From positions 1-48,372 of IMG/VR virus record IMGVR_UViG_3300044712_000966: a DNA stretch of 48,372 bases; one strand, written 5' to 3'. Position 1 is the first letter of the stretch. Each line of letters begins with the position of its first letter. Origin of the DNA: a virus. The notes below the pieces were generated by a model, which saw nothing but the letters and a program-made list of their open reading frames with translations, was not told where the DNA came from and made no database searches. The translations under genes were made by a program, and so were the position numbers. This document shows, piece by piece, positions 1-6,552 of the stretch.

Positions 1-265
1 CGCCTAGAATTCGGATGCACGACCACGAGCTAGACCTTTCCGCCGCGCGCATTGCTTCGTCCAGATCGCCCGTTTCCAAAAGGCGGACCACGAAAGCTCG
101 TTGCAGCGGCTCCAGGGCGTCCACAAGCTCGAACGGATTCTCGGGCTCGGGATTTGCGGGGGGATTTGCCACGCCTGGAGTCTGACGCTTCCGGGCCTCG
201 GGCGCCAGCTCACCCCTTCGAGTGTAACCCTGGCTTCGCAGCGGCCTGCGCACGACATTACGCAC
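1..265 (-). CDS. terS: Small terminase subunit, N-terminal part (continues at the right end)
   Basis: The minus-strand frame is open from GTG 265 to the window edge. It reads a basic leader, then an acidic segment (NPFELVDALEPLQRAF, a typical TerS start), then RLLETGDLDEAMRAAERS and SWSCIRILG, a helix-turn-helix pattern for recognising the packaging site. Merging the CGCC present at both window ends continues the frame as ILGDPRVRAALERC into the segment ending at 47926; the total, 265+447-4 = 708 nt, is divisible by 3 (235 aa). An in-frame stop lies just upstream of GTG 265. GTG 253 is an alternative start with GAGGGG about 10 nt upstream. TerS would bind packaging DNA and bring in TerL (41485-43374). 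The call rests on motif pattern and frame continuity. Confidence 0.6.
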   Translation of the reverse strand, partial: MRNVVRRPLRSQGYTRRGELAPEARKRQTPGVANPPANPEPENPFELVDALEPLQRAFVVRLLETGDLDEAMRAAERSSSWSCIRILG

Positions 266-705
266 CCCTCGGAATCACTGAGCTTTCCGCCCCTGGTGCG
301 TAGCCTCCTACGCGCCTCCTTCCGGGGCTGGTGCCTAGTGTTTCCAGGGGGTTGCGCTGGTAGCGTGTGGCACCAGTTTGGCAGTAGCTCCAGGGTGAGC
401 GCGCCTCACAGCGCGTGAGAAAACCGGGCGGAGTCCAGCGGCACGCGCTGATCTCGTAAGGCCCCTCGCAGCACGAAGTCTAAAACCGAATCCAGGGCGC
501 GGGCCCCTCGCCAAAAAACCCGCGAGTCAATGTGCGCGGCGATCCTCCGGTCCCGTGTCGCGAAACCCTGCGGAGCTATCCGCTAGGTGCGAAAGCGCCG
601 AAAAGGCTTTGCTGATCGGAGGGGCAATCAAAGCGCGCTGAGACTCTGAAGGTTCGTGAATCCATCGCAGGATCGATGCTGTTCACCAGTAGAAAGGGGC
701 ATGTC
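266..705. other. Gene-free stretch between terS and the early arm
   Basis: No convincing reading frame lies here; the short open frames lack ribosome binding sites and family features. It contains a short inverted repeat (GCGTAG at 298-303, CTACGC at 308-313) and the pair GCTGGTGCC / GGCACCAG around 327-376. The leftward terS promoter and the rightward early promoter should both be here, but I could not find a convincing -35/-10 pair for either. Confidence 0.4.
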
Positions 706-1038
706 ATGGCAGACACGATCGTTTCTCAGGCGGAAGGTGAGCGGATCTCGAAGGCGGAAGCCAAGTTCCGGGATCTCTCGAAGATGGAGGAGACCACCAG
801 CACGGATCTCTACCAGCGCGCGATCGAGTTCAACGCCGCGCAGGGTGAGGCGGTCCCGGGCGCGCAGGCCGCGCTGAAGATCGCCGCGGTCAACTACGCG
901 CGGGTGGCGCTGGCGCAGGACAAGATCCGGGCGCGCGTCACTAAGATGAAGGCGAAGCGGCTCGACAAGGCGCAGCGGATGCTGGCTCAGCTCCGCGCGG
1001 AAGCGGCCAAGCTCGGGATCGAGATCAAGGTCGCGTGA
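706..1038 (+). CDS. Hypothetical early protein, helical
   Basis: 110 aa, first gene of the rightward early arm. I do not recognise the family. It is almost entirely predicted helix and rich in Ala, Lys, Arg and Glu, with a basic C-terminal half (repeated KMKAKRLDKAQRMLAQLRAE pattern) that could bind nucleic acid or form a coiled coil. ATG 706 is chosen because AAAGGGG lies about 6 nt upstream; an in-frame ATG at 676 lacks such a site. A strong terminator follows directly (1046-1080). Confidence 0.65.
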   Translation: MADTIVSQAEGERISKAEAKFRDLSKMEETTSTDLYQRAIEFNAAQGEAVPGAQAALKIAAVNYARVALAQDKIRARVTKMKAKRLDKAQRMLAQLRAEAAKLGIEIKVA

Positions 1039-1045
1039 AAGAAAC

Positions 1046-1080
1046 GGGGCGGGTCCGGTAGAACCGGGCTCGCCCCTTTT
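1046..1080 (+). terminator. Intrinsic terminator after the first early gene, part of module 1
   Basis: GGGGCGGGTCCGG, a TAGA loop and the pairing arm CCGGGCTCGCCCC are followed by TTTT. The terminal CCTTTTC can then pair with GAAAGG at about 1120-1125, next to the ribosome binding site of the gene at 1140, with ATGCC/GGCAT pairing inside. This is the terminator plus RBS-covering hairpin layout repeated through the early arm. Confidence 0.75.
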
Positions 1081-1139
1081 CTCATGCCCAGTGAACCGTA
1101 TCGGCATTGCGACGAATTCACGAAAGGAGATGGAAACGA

Positions 1140-1346
1140 ATGGACAATCAAATCGGCAAGCGTGCCATGTCCTTTAACAAGGACAAGGAAACGCTCGAAG
1201 TAACGTTCCCGAGCGGTCATTCGATCCTGTATCCGAACGTGAGTGTTCGGATGCTCGATCGGATCCTCTCAGGAAAGCCCGATCGCATCGATCGCAAGAT
1301 CGACAGGATGCTCGCGGGCATCCAGATCCGCCGCAAGGGGAAGTGA
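1140..1346 (+). CDS. Small protein resembling a diverged KTSC domain
   Basis: 68 aa. ATG 1140 has AAAGGAGA upstream (about 1122-1129). The centre reads NKDKETLEVTFPSGHSILYP followed by VSVRMLDRILSG, matching the KTSC pattern (x-TLEV-x-F-x-x-G-x-x-Y-x-x-V) seen clearly in the protein at 3851-4069. The usual S-x-G-x-[YF] end is replaced by a basic tail with RIDRKIDRML. KTSC proteins are small and poorly characterised. The KTSC reading is inference from the pattern; it could be unrelated. Confidence 0.55.
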   Translation: MDNQIGKRAMSFNKDKETLEVTFPSGHSILYPNVSVRMLDRILSGKPDRIDRKIDRMLAGIQIRRKGK

Positions 1347-1366
1347 ACCCGCTGGAAATGAGAGAG

Positions 1367-1398
1367 ACGCTCCCGGGAAACCGGGGGCGTTTTCTTTT
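1367..1398 (+). terminator. Intrinsic terminator after the KTSC-like gene
   Basis: ACGCTCCCGG, a GAAA tetraloop and CCGGGGGCGT form a stable stem, followed by TTTCTTTT. The T-rich tract runs straight into GGAAAGGGTGGAAG, the ribosome binding region of the next gene (ATG 1415). Confidence 0.75.
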
Positions 1399-1414
1399 GG
1401 AAAGGGTGGAAGCA

Positions 1415-1729
1415 ATGATCACCACATTGGATCAGGACACACTGCGCGAGATGATCTCCAGCATCGCGCGGGGAAACCTGACGCTGATCGAGGTGAGGAG
1501 CAAGGCAGGAAACACCGGCGTCGCGCTCTGCATCAACGTGCCGGGCGCGCAGGAGAGCACGGGGTTGCGCTGGATCCCGATCGCCATCTTCGATCCCAGC
1601 CTGATCACGAAGGTTCTCCCGCACAACGGCCAGGGCTGGCGCGAGTTCGGGATGACAGTCGCGCTCGAAGGCGAGTGCGAGGCGAGCAACATCGAGATCG
1701 CGCCGAACATGGCGCCCGCGAGGGCGTGA
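1415..1729 (+). CDS. Hypothetical protein
   Basis: 104 aa, family not recognised. It begins with a short helical segment (MITTLDQDTLREMISSIARG) and continues with beta-rich sequence (TLIEVRSKAGNTGVALCINV; WIPIAIFDPSL). No membrane segment or zinc motif is visible. The start follows GGAAAGGGTGGAAGCA closely. The stop overlaps the next start (TGATG), so the two are probably co-translated. Confidence 0.6.
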   Translation: MITTLDQDTLREMISSIARGNLTLIEVRSKAGNTGVALCINVPGAQESTGLRWIPIAIFDPSLITKVLPHNGQGWREFGMTVALEGECEASNIEIAPNMAPARA

Positions 1730-1893
1730 TGACAACGAAGCGCGAACGAGAGGCGCTTCTCGAAAAGGCGCGCGATCGGTACGCGAGAGATTCGGACGAC
1801 GACATCGAGATCGATGACGACGCGAAGCTCTCCGAAACGGAAAACGGAACCTGGGTCCAGGCGTGGGTCTGGGTTCCCAAGGACGCCGACTGA
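1729..1893 (+). CDS. Small acidic protein with tryptophan-rich tail
   Basis: 54 aa. The N-terminus is basic and helical (TTKREREALLEKARDRYARD); an acidic stretch DDDIEIDDDAK and a C-terminal W-x-x-x-W-x-W segment (TWVQAWVWVPKD) follow. Small phage proteins with this charge layout are common but I cannot name a function. It is coupled to the upstream gene (TGATG) and followed directly by the terminator at 1900-1930. Confidence 0.55.
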   Translation: MTTKREREALLEKARDRYARDSDDDIEIDDDAKLSETENGTWVQAWVWVPKDAD

Positions 1894-1899
1894 AAACGA

Positions 1900-1944
1900 G
1901 CCCGGGGGCCTTCAAGCCTTCCGGGCCTTTTCAGTTAGGAGGGC
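1900..1944 (+). terminator. Terminator with the recurring CAGTTAG tail (module 2)
   Basis: GCCCGGGGGC, a CTTCAA loop and GCCTTCCGGGC are followed by CTTTTCAGTTAGGAGGG. The tail CTTTTCAGTTAG recurs after the terminators at 2281, 2825, 3362, 3780, 5081 and 7187. Here it sits directly before a tiny 11-codon frame. Confidence 0.75.
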
Positions 1945-1947
1945 ACA

Positions 1948-1983
1948 ATGGAAACCTTCGTGAGTGGATCAAAGAAGATATAA
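1948..1983 (+). CDS. Possible 11-residue leader peptide
   Basis: ATG 1948 lies 4 nt after a strong AGGAGGG and opens METFVSGSKKI followed by TAA. A large GC-rich hairpin (1988-2042) begins five bases after the stop, the layout of a leader peptide before an attenuator controlling the gene at 2074. It is too short to judge by coding bias; the good ribosome binding site could also be a by-product of the repeated module. Confidence 0.35.
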   Translation: METFVSGSKKI

Positions 1984-1987
1984 CCCT

Positions 1988-2062
1988 GGCCCGGCCCGCG
2001 GGAGAAACTTCCTGCCCCTCACAGCTCCCGTGGGTTCGGGCCGTTTCCCTGAAAGGAAACGG
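1988..2062 (+). promoter_or_regulatory. Double hairpin before the gene at 2074
   Basis: GGCCCGGCCCGCGGGAG (1988-2004) pairs with CTCCCGTGGGTTCGGGCC (2025-2042) around a 20-nt loop. It is followed at once by an 8-bp stem CCGTTTCC/GGAAACGG (2041-2048 with 2055-2062, loop CTGAAA) whose 3' arm runs into the GGAGG of the next gene. This is the same two-hairpin order as elsewhere in the early arm, though with different sequence. Confidence 0.6.
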
Positions 2063-2073
2063 AGGAACAAATC

Positions 2074-2271
2074 GTGGCCTATCACGCATTCAAGGGCCCC
2101 GAGGGAGACGAATACGGCTCCTTCGAGACCTTCGAGCTGGGCGCGGACGAAAGTCCGAATCCGGGCTGGTATTGGTGGGCGTGCTTCCCTGGATGCCTGC
2201 CAGACAGCGATCCGTTCGGCCCCTTCGCCACCGAACAGGAAGCGATCGACAACGCGCAAGAGGATGCCTGA
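2074..2271 (+). CDS. Small hypothetical protein
   Basis: 65 aa, GTG start with ACGGAGGAACAAATC upstream. The protein is acidic and aromatic (YHAFKGPEGDEYGSFETFE; NPGWYWWACFPGCLPDSDP) and ends in QEAIDNAQED. The pattern of a polar strand, then a W/C-rich centre with the field 'FGPFATEQEAIDNA', resembles small phage proteins of unknown role. No closer assignment is possible by eye. Confidence 0.55.
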   Translation: MAYHAFKGPEGDEYGSFETFELGADESPNPGWYWWACFPGCLPDSDPFGPFATEQEAIDNAQEDA

Positions 2272-2280
2272 GAGGAAAAC

Positions 2281-2356
2281 GCCCGGGGGCGCGAAAGCGC
2301 CTGCCGGGCCTTTCCAGTTAGAGGGGCTGGACTTCCTGGCCCGCAAACAGGAAAGG
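2281..2356 (+). promoter_or_regulatory. Terminator plus RBS-covering hairpin (module 3)
   Basis: The terminator stem GCCCGGGGGCGC-GAAA-GCGCCTGCCGGGC (2281-2309) is followed by CTTTCCAGTTAGAGGGGC. CCTTTCC (2309-2315) can pair with GGAAAGG (2350-2356), the ribosome binding site of the gene at 2366; inside it GGGC (2324-2327) pairs with GCCC (2339-2342). Terminator T-tract and anti-RBS are thus the same bases. Confidence 0.65.
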
Positions 2357-2365
2357 CGGAAACAA

Positions 2366-2752
2366 ATGGCGATCTACGGAAGCAAGGTGACGCTGCACGC
2401 GACCTTCTACGGCTTCAAGAAGTGGGAGAACGAGGAGGAGCCGCAGGACGTGAAGATCGTCTTCTCGCGCATCGTCCAGAGCGAGAAGATCGAGAAGCTC
2501 GTCCAGGCGCTCGTGAACGCGAAGGTCGGGTTCCGGTACGACCCGTCGAGCGGCTACGGCTCGGACGCGCGAGCGGAGATCAACCTCGGCTGGTACGCGC
2601 CGTCTCTGGAGGATCTCACCACGCTCCTCAACGCGCACGGCTTCGCGGTCGAGCGGAAGAACAGGATCGTGGAGAACTCGCAGGACATCACCGAGCTGGT
2701 GATGAAGGGCCTGTACGTCCCCGAGCCCGAGAAGGAGGCGGCGCAGGCGTAA
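2366..2752 (+). CDS. Hypothetical protein
   Basis: 128 aa; ATG 2366 follows GGAAAGGCGGAAACAA. The N-terminus is strand-rich (AIYGSKVTLHATFYGFKKW) and the middle alternates helices and strands (SEKIEKLVQALVNAKVGFRY; SLEDLTTLLNAHGFAVERK). The tail is acidic (VPEPEKEAAQA). I do not recognise the family. Intergenic hairpins flank it on both sides, so it is probably expressed as its own unit. Confidence 0.6.
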   Translation: MAIYGSKVTLHATFYGFKKWENEEEPQDVKIVFSRIVQSEKIEKLVQALVNAKVGFRYDPSSGYGSDARAEINLGWYAPSLEDLTTLLNAHGFAVERKNRIVENSQDITELVMKGLYVPEPEKEAAQA

Positions 2753-2757
2753 ATCTC

Positions 2758-2812
2758 GGCCGCACATAGATGCGGCCCGTGGGGGCGGGGGCTTTTGAAG
2801 CCTCGCCCCCGG
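2758..2812 (+). terminator. Two consecutive hairpins after the gene at 2366
   Basis: GGCCGCA-CATAGA-TGCGGCC begins about 5 nt after the stop codon. It is followed by GGGGGCGGGGGCTT-TTG-AAGCCTCGCCCCC and then GGTTTG. Both are stable stems; the second is the stronger terminator candidate. A third hairpin at 2825 belongs to the recurring module. Confidence 0.6.
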
Positions 2813-2824
2813 TTTGTCCTGGGA

Positions 2825-2887
2825 GCCCCGGCGGATTCTCCGCGCGGGGCCTTTCCAATTAGAGGGGCAATGACGCCCTGGAAAAGG
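2825..2887 (+). promoter_or_regulatory. Terminator plus RBS-covering hairpin (module 4)
   Basis: The stem GCCCCGGCGGA-TTC-TCCGCGCGGGGC (2825-2850) is followed by CTTTCCAATTAGAGGGGC. CCTTTCCA (2850-2857) pairs with TGGAAAAGG (2879-2887) with one bulged base, enclosing GGGC (2865-2868) / GCCC (2875-2878). The paired 3' arm contains the AAAAGGAGA ribosome binding site for ATG 2896. Confidence 0.65.
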
Positions 2888-2895
2888 AGAAGCAA

Positions 2896-3141
2896 ATGGA
2901 GAACGTGGTGCAGAACCTCGACGTGGCGCAGGACGCCAACGGCGACGATCGCGTCTTCTCCGAGCGGCGTCTCGCGTCGCTCGCGAAGAACGCGGTGAAG
3001 GGCTCCCGCTGCCCGCACGGCCGGAAGTGGGCGGTGACGGAGTGGTCGATCCGGATCAACGGGAACGTCGTCCTCCACGTCTACGTGGAGTGCCCGCACG
3101 ATCTCGACAAGCAGAAGGCGGAGTTCAACGTCGTCCTCTGA
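2896..3141 (+). CDS. Hypothetical protein
   Basis: 81 aa. ATG 2896 follows AAAAGGAGAAGCAA. The protein has a C-P-H-G-R-K-W motif (SRCPHGRKWAVTEWSI) and a second C-P-H (YVECPHDLDKQKAEF), a paired C-x-H arrangement that might bind a metal. The middle is beta-rich (WSIRINGNVVLHVYVE). Family not recognised. A zinc-ribbon gene follows after 12 nt. Confidence 0.55.
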   Translation: MENVVQNLDVAQDANGDDRVFSERRLASLAKNAVKGSRCPHGRKWAVTEWSIRINGNVVLHVYVECPHDLDKQKAEFNVVL

Positions 3142-3153
3142 AGGCGGCCGGTC

Positions 3154-3354
3154 ATGCTCGCCTGCGAAGAGTGTGGATGGAAAGGATCGACAGACGAGGC
3201 CGGCGTGAAGTCTTCACGCTTCGAGGATGCGGTCGAAGGAACGCGCGGGTCTTTCCGCATCCTCGTCTGCCCCGACTGCGAGCATCCCGTGAACGAAGGA
3301 TTCTCCGAGCTGGTGGAGGAGGAGGACGAGGAAACGCTGGAGCTGCCGTTCTGA
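3154..3354 (+). CDS. Zinc-ribbon protein
   Basis: 66 aa. Two cysteine pairs, CEECGWKG near residue 4 and CPDCEHPV near residue 39, form a C-x2-C / C-x2-C zinc ribbon. The C-terminus is strongly acidic (ELVEEEDEETLELPF). Such proteins usually touch nucleic acid or partner proteins, but the target here is unknown. The start is the first ATG after the upstream stop. Confidence 0.6.
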   Translation: MLACEECGWKGSTDEAGVKSSRFEDAVEGTRGSFRILVCPDCEHPVNEGFSELVEEEDEETLELPF

Positions 3355-3361
3355 GCGAAAA

Positions 3362-3437
3362 GGCCCGGTTTCGCGGATCCGTTTCGGATTCTCGAGATCG
3401 GGCCTTTTTAGTTGAGGGGCTTCTCCCTCGCACAAGG
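3362..3437 (+). promoter_or_regulatory. Terminator plus RBS-covering hairpin (module 5)
   Basis: A long imperfect stem from GGCCCG (3362) to CGGGCC (3404) is followed by TTTTTAGTTGAGGGGC. Here the second hairpin has changed sequence but kept pairing: inner GAGGG (3414-3418) with CCCTC (3425-3429), outer CCTT (3403-3406) with AAGG (3434-3437) at the ribosome binding site of ATG 3446. The change from GGGC/GCCC to GAGGG/CCCTC is covariation supporting a real structure. Confidence 0.6.
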
Positions 3438-3445
3438 AGAAAACA

Positions 3446-3763
3446 ATGGCCGAGTCTTTCAGCGTCGTCGCCTCCGGACTGGACGTGAACGTGCAGGCGA
3501 ACATGCAGCCGATGATCGAGCACGCCTCGAAGCAGACGGCGGAGTTCTTCAAGCGGTACATCTCCATGAAGGAGGACGACGCGGTGCAGCCGCAGATGAA
3601 CGAGATCGTCCTCATCCTCGCGGCGATCTGCAACGTCTTCTTCGCCGGCGTGGACCCGACGGCGCAGGCGGGCCTGATCCAGTTCTCGCGGGAGATCGCC
3701 CAGGGCGCGCGGAAGTACGTGGAGGAGTTCGAGAAGGAGCTGGCGGCGAAGAAGACCGCCTGA
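3446..3763 (+). CDS. Hypothetical helical protein
   Basis: 105 aa. ATG 3446 follows AAGGAGAAAACA. Predicted mostly helical, with a hydrophobic central helix (NEIVLILAAICNVFFAGVD) too polar at its ends to be a confident membrane segment, and a C-terminal amphipathic helix (AQGARKYVEEFEKELAAKK). Family not recognised; the fold resembles a small helical bundle. Confidence 0.55.
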   Translation: MAESFSVVASGLDVNVQANMQPMIEHASKQTAEFFKRYISMKEDDAVQPQMNEIVLILAAICNVFFAGVDPTAQAGLIQFSREIAQGARKYVEEFEKELAAKKTA

Positions 3764-3779
3764 TCTGCACCGGCAAAGA

Positions 3780-3843
3780 GCCCGCCTCCAGAATCTTGGG
3801 GGCGGGCCTTTCCAGTTAGAGGGCAACAACGCCCCTGGAAAGG
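3780..3843 (+). promoter_or_regulatory. Terminator plus RBS-covering hairpin (module 6, best copy)
   Basis: The stem GCCCGCCTCCA to TGGGGGCGGGC (3780-3807) is followed by CTTTCCAGTTAGAGGGC. CCTTTCCAG (3807-3815) is perfectly complementary to CTGGAAAGG (3835-3843), which includes the ribosome binding site of the KTSC gene; inside it GGGC (3821-3824) pairs with GCCC (3831-3834) around AACAAC. Confidence 0.7.
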
Positions 3844-3850
3844 GAAAGCG

Positions 3851-4069
3851 ATGACGCTCGAAGTGCAGAGCAGCAACCTGAAGAACGTCGCGTACAACGC
3901 GACGGACAAGAGCTTGGAGGTGGAGTTCCGCAACGGTCGGAAGTACCGCTACACGAACGTCCCGCCGGAAATCTTCGACGGGCTCGTGAACGCGGACTCG
4001 ATCGGCGGCTTCTTCCACAAGCACATCCGGTTCTCCTTCAAGTACGAGGAGATCGGGGAGAGGAACTGA
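3851..4069 (+). CDS. KTSC domain protein
   Basis: 72 aa; the KTSC domain fills the protein. Diagnostic features are VQSSNLKNVAYN at the start, KSLEVEFRNGRKYRYTNVP in the middle and SIGGFFHKHI near the end. KTSC domains occur in many phages and bacteria; their role is not established. The ribosome binding site is inside the 9-bp pairing of module 6. The DUF932 gene starts two bases after its stop, so these are co-transcribed. Related proteins lie at 1140-1346 (diverged) and 47207-47548. Confidence 0.8.
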   Translation: MTLEVQSSNLKNVAYNATDKSLEVEFRNGRKYRYTNVPPEIFDGLVNADSIGGFFHKHIRFSFKYEEIGERN

Positions 4070-4071
4070 TC

Positions 4072-5055
4072 ATGCCCGCGAACGTGGAAACCATGATGTA
4101 CGTCGGGGACCGCCCGTGGCACGGGATCGGAACCCCGGTGCTGGACACCATCACCTCGCAGGAGGCGATCGAGAAGGCCGGGCTGAACTGGGACGCGGAT
4201 CTCGTTCCCCTCCAGATTCCGGCGTGGACGACGAGCGCCGGCTTCGTGATCGAGCCGAAGGTCGTGGACGACGTGCGCGCGGTGGTGCGCGCGACGGACG
4301 GGAAGATCCTGGGGCGCGTCGGCCCCGGCTACCACGTCATCCAGAACCGCGACGGCTTCGCCGCCTTCGATCCGCTCGTGAAGGAGGGATACCTGAAGTA
4401 TCACACCGCCGGCTCGCTCGGCGGCGGCCAGCGGATCTGGATCCTCTGCCAGCTCCCGGGCGACATGGTGCTCCCGGGCGACACCTCGAAGATCCAGAAG
4501 TTCCTCCTCCTCGCCAACGCGCACGACGGGACGATGGCGCTCCGCGTGATGCCGACGCCGATCCGCGTCGTGTGCTCGAACACGCTCGCCGCCGCGCTGG
4601 CGGACGAAGTGGCGAGCTACACCGTGCGCCACACCATCTCCGCGCCCGACCGGATCAAGGACGCGGTGGAGGCGATGAAGGCGACGCTCCTCTACTACGA
4701 TCGCTTCCAGGCGGAAGCGGAGCGGCTCCAGATCGCGCGGTACTCCCTGGAGCAGATGACGGCCCTCACGCACCACCTCATGCCGCTGCCGCGCGAGGAA
4801 GAGCCGAAGCCGAAGCTCCTCCGCGCGCACGAGACGCTGATCAACCTCTTCGAGATGCAGAAGGGCGCCGAGGGGATCCGCGGGACGGCGTGGGGCGCGG
4901 TGAACGCGGTGGCGCAGTACGCCGACCACGAGCGCAGCGTGCGCGACGGCGACGACGGGGCGGGCGGCGCGCGGCTGAAGAGCGCGCTGTTCGGGCCGGC
5001 GGCGGCGATGAAGAGCCGCGCGTACCAGTACGTGAAGCGGCAGATCGTGAACTGA
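4072..5055 (+). CDS. DUF932 family phage/plasmid-like protein
   Basis: 327 aa, the usual length for this family. It starts MPANVETMMYVGDRPWHGIG, matching the W-H-x-x-G-x-x-V start typical of DUF932 (TIGR03299) proteins, and contains the conserved GPGYHVIQN and VVCSNTLAAAL segments. The family is common on phages and plasmids; a nucleic-acid role is often suspected but not established. It begins 2 nt after the KTSC gene and ends before a terminator at 5081. Confidence 0.8.
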   Translation: MPANVETMMYVGDRPWHGIGTPVLDTITSQEAIEKAGLNWDADLVPLQIPAWTTSAGFVIEPKVVDDVRAVVRATDGKILGRVGPGYHVIQNRDGFAAFDPLVKEGYLKYHTAGSLGGGQRIWILCQLPGDMVLPGDTSKIQKFLLLANAHDGTMALRVMPTPIRVVCSNTLAAALADEVASYTVRHTISAPDRIKDAVEAMKATLLYYDRFQAEAERLQIARYSLEQMTALTHHLMPLPREEEPKPKLLRAHETLINLFEMQKGAEGIRGTAWGAVNAVAQYADHERSVRDGDDGAGGARLKSALFGPAAAMKSRAYQYVKRQIVN

Positions 5056-5080
5056 GCCTCGCGCTCTCCCTGGAAGTCGA

Positions 5081-5123
5081 GCCCGGTTCCCATTTCGGGG
5101 GCCGGGCTTTTCCAGTTGGAGGC
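5081..5123 (+). terminator. Terminator with CCAGTTGGAGG tail (module 7)
   Basis: The stem GCCCGGTTCCC to GGGGGCCGGGC (5081-5107) is followed by TTTTCCAGTTGGAGGC. In this copy the TTCCAG tail is complementary to CTGGAA at about 5070-5075, upstream of the terminator, instead of to the ribosome binding site. GGAGG in the tail itself serves ATG 5131. Confidence 0.7.
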
Positions 5124-5130
5124 GACGAAC

Positions 5131-5298
5131 ATGAAGGCCCAAAGCGGAGCAATCTGCGATTGCGACGTTTGCGGCCGGCAGGGTCGCTTCCTGGCAATCG
5201 TGAGGATTGCCGGGTGGCGGGTCCTTTGCGCGCGGTGCGCAAAGGAAATGGCTGCAACCGTGGTGTTTCGCATACTCGAAGGAGGAAAGGTCAAATGA
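5131..5298 (+). CDS. Small zinc-ribbon protein
   Basis: 55 aa. CDCDVCGRQG near residue 9 and CARCAKEM near residue 33 give two cysteine pairs separated by a short beta segment (FLAIVRIAGWRVL). ATG 5131 is chosen over an in-frame TTG at 5116 because GGAGGCGACGAAC lies just upstream. Its stop overlaps the next start (ATGA), so the two are coupled. Function unknown. Confidence 0.6.
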   Translation: MKAQSGAICDCDVCGRQGRFLAIVRIAGWRVLCARCAKEMAATVVFRILEGGKVK

Positions 5299-5837
5299 GC
5301 AACGCCAAAGTGTACCTCGGATGGCACATCAGCAAGAAGGAAACCATGCCGCACGGCGACGGCCGGAAGATCCGGCCCGGTGCGGTCTTCGGTGTCGAGG
5401 GCCCAATCGAAATCTGCTGCAACGGGCTTCACGCCTCCCCGACGCTGGAGGGAGCGATCTCCTACGTCAACACGATCTTCGAGGCTGGCGAGCCGGATGC
5501 CCTGGTCTCGTTCGTGGAGGTCTGGGGCGAGGTGAAGGATCAGGGCGGGAAGTTCTGTGGCCGTTTCCGCCGCCACGTCGCCGTCGGGAAGATCACCTAC
5601 GCGGAGCAGAAGGCGATCCGTAACGGTGAGGACGGCTGGGAGAGGATCGTGGGCGAGGTGATGGCGAGAACCCTCCACGGCCACTCCACCCGGAGCGAGC
5701 GTCCTGCCGCCGACGGCCTGGCGCGGTTCAAGGACCACAGCACCGGGTTCGGCTACGACCGCGAGACCCGGCTCTACAACGCGCTGAAGCGGAAGAGGAA
5801 CGGCAACGGCCAGAAGAAGGCGAGGAAGGCGGCCTGA
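5295..5837 (+). CDS. Hypothetical protein, DUF7666-like N-terminus
   Basis: 180 aa. The N-terminal third has the pattern seen in phage proteins of the DUF7666 type: VYLGWHISKKE, G-x-V-F, then CCNGLHASPTLEGAISYV, where a G-L-H-A-S turn precedes a helix. The middle is charged (WGEVKDQGGKFCGRFRRHVA). The C-terminus is basic (ALKRKRNGNGQKKARKAA). Function unknown. It is coupled to the zinc-ribbon gene upstream (ATGA) and separated by 2 nt from the DUF2786 gene. Confidence 0.55.
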   Translation: MSNAKVYLGWHISKKETMPHGDGRKIRPGAVFGVEGPIEICCNGLHASPTLEGAISYVNTIFEAGEPDALVSFVEVWGEVKDQGGKFCGRFRRHVAVGKITYAEQKAIRNGEDGWERIVGEVMARTLHGHSTRSERPAADGLARFKDHSTGFGYDRETRLYNALKRKRNGNGQKKARKAA

Positions 5838-5839
5838 CC

Positions 5840-6550
5840 ATGAGCCCCGAGAACATCCGGGAGAAGATCAGGAAGCTCCTGGCTCTCTCCAACTCCGACA
5901 ATCCGCACGAGGCGGCGCTCGCCGCCGAGCGGGCGCAAGCCCTCATCCTTCAGTTCAACGTCTCCCAGGACGAGCTGAAGGATCCGGCCGACAAGATCCC
6001 CGACGAGCCGGTCGAGGTCGAAGCGATGGGCGGCTTCGCGAAGGACGGGAAGAAGACGCGCATCCCGCACTGGCAGCCCTGCCTCGCGCTCCACCTCGCG
6101 AAGGCGTTCATGTGCCGGATCTACTACCAGCCCGGCTACGACATCTTCATGGTCGGGCGGCGCACGAACCGCGACGCGCTCCGGATGACGTGGATCTACC
6201 TCCGCAACGAGATCGAGCGCATGGCGGAGGTCACCTACGAGCGGACGCCCGAGGCGCAGTTCACCGAGAAGGTGACGTGGAAGCGCGCCTTCTGCGAGGG
6301 CGCCACCTCCACCGTCTTCCAGCGCATGAGCGCGGAGGTCCGGAAGCTGGAGATCGACACGACGAAGACGGCGATCGTTCTCCGGAGCCGGATGGCCGAG
6401 GTCGAGAAGTTCATGGAGAAGATCCCGCTGCGGACGGCGCACGCGCCGCGGCGGCCGATCTCGAACGGCTTCCGCGAGGGCCAGCAAGCCGGTCACAGCC
6501 TCAACCTCAAGGGCAAGGCGGCGCGCGGCCTGCCGAGCACGGGGACGTGA
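5840..6550 (+). CDS. DUF2786 family protein
   Basis: 236 aa. Residues 1-45 match the DUF2786 start (IREKIRKLLALSNSDNPHEA, then AALAAERAQALILQFNV). The remainder, with HLAKAFMCRIYY, FMVGRRTNRDALRMTWIYL and FCEGATSTVFQRM, matches the longer domain that usually follows it in phage members. The family is widespread in phages and its function is not known. Placed between two small genes with 2-nt gaps, apparently one transcription unit. Confidence 0.75.
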   Translation: MSPENIREKIRKLLALSNSDNPHEAALAAERAQALILQFNVSQDELKDPADKIPDEPVEVEAMGGFAKDGKKTRIPHWQPCLALHLAKAFMCRIYYQPGYDIFMVGRRTNRDALRMTWIYLRNEIERMAEVTYERTPEAQFTEKVTWKRAFCEGATSTVFQRMSAEVRKLEIDTTKTAIVLRSRMAEVEKFMEKIPLRTAHAPRRPISNGFREGQQAGHSLNLKGKAARGLPSTGT

Positions 6551-6552
6551 TC

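Noticed and set aside
1405-1417. GTGGAAGCAATG at 1406-1417 and 12919-12930 as operator half sites
   Set aside because: In both places GGAAGC is the ribosome binding region directly before ATG, without a nearby TTGACA or second half.
4116-5837. Long rightward frame of 573 codons over the DUF932 and following genes
   Set aside because: It is an alternative frame of recognised genes, rich in Arg/Ala/Gly as expected for GC-rich shadow frames. Only its last 180 codons (5295-5837) are a real gene.
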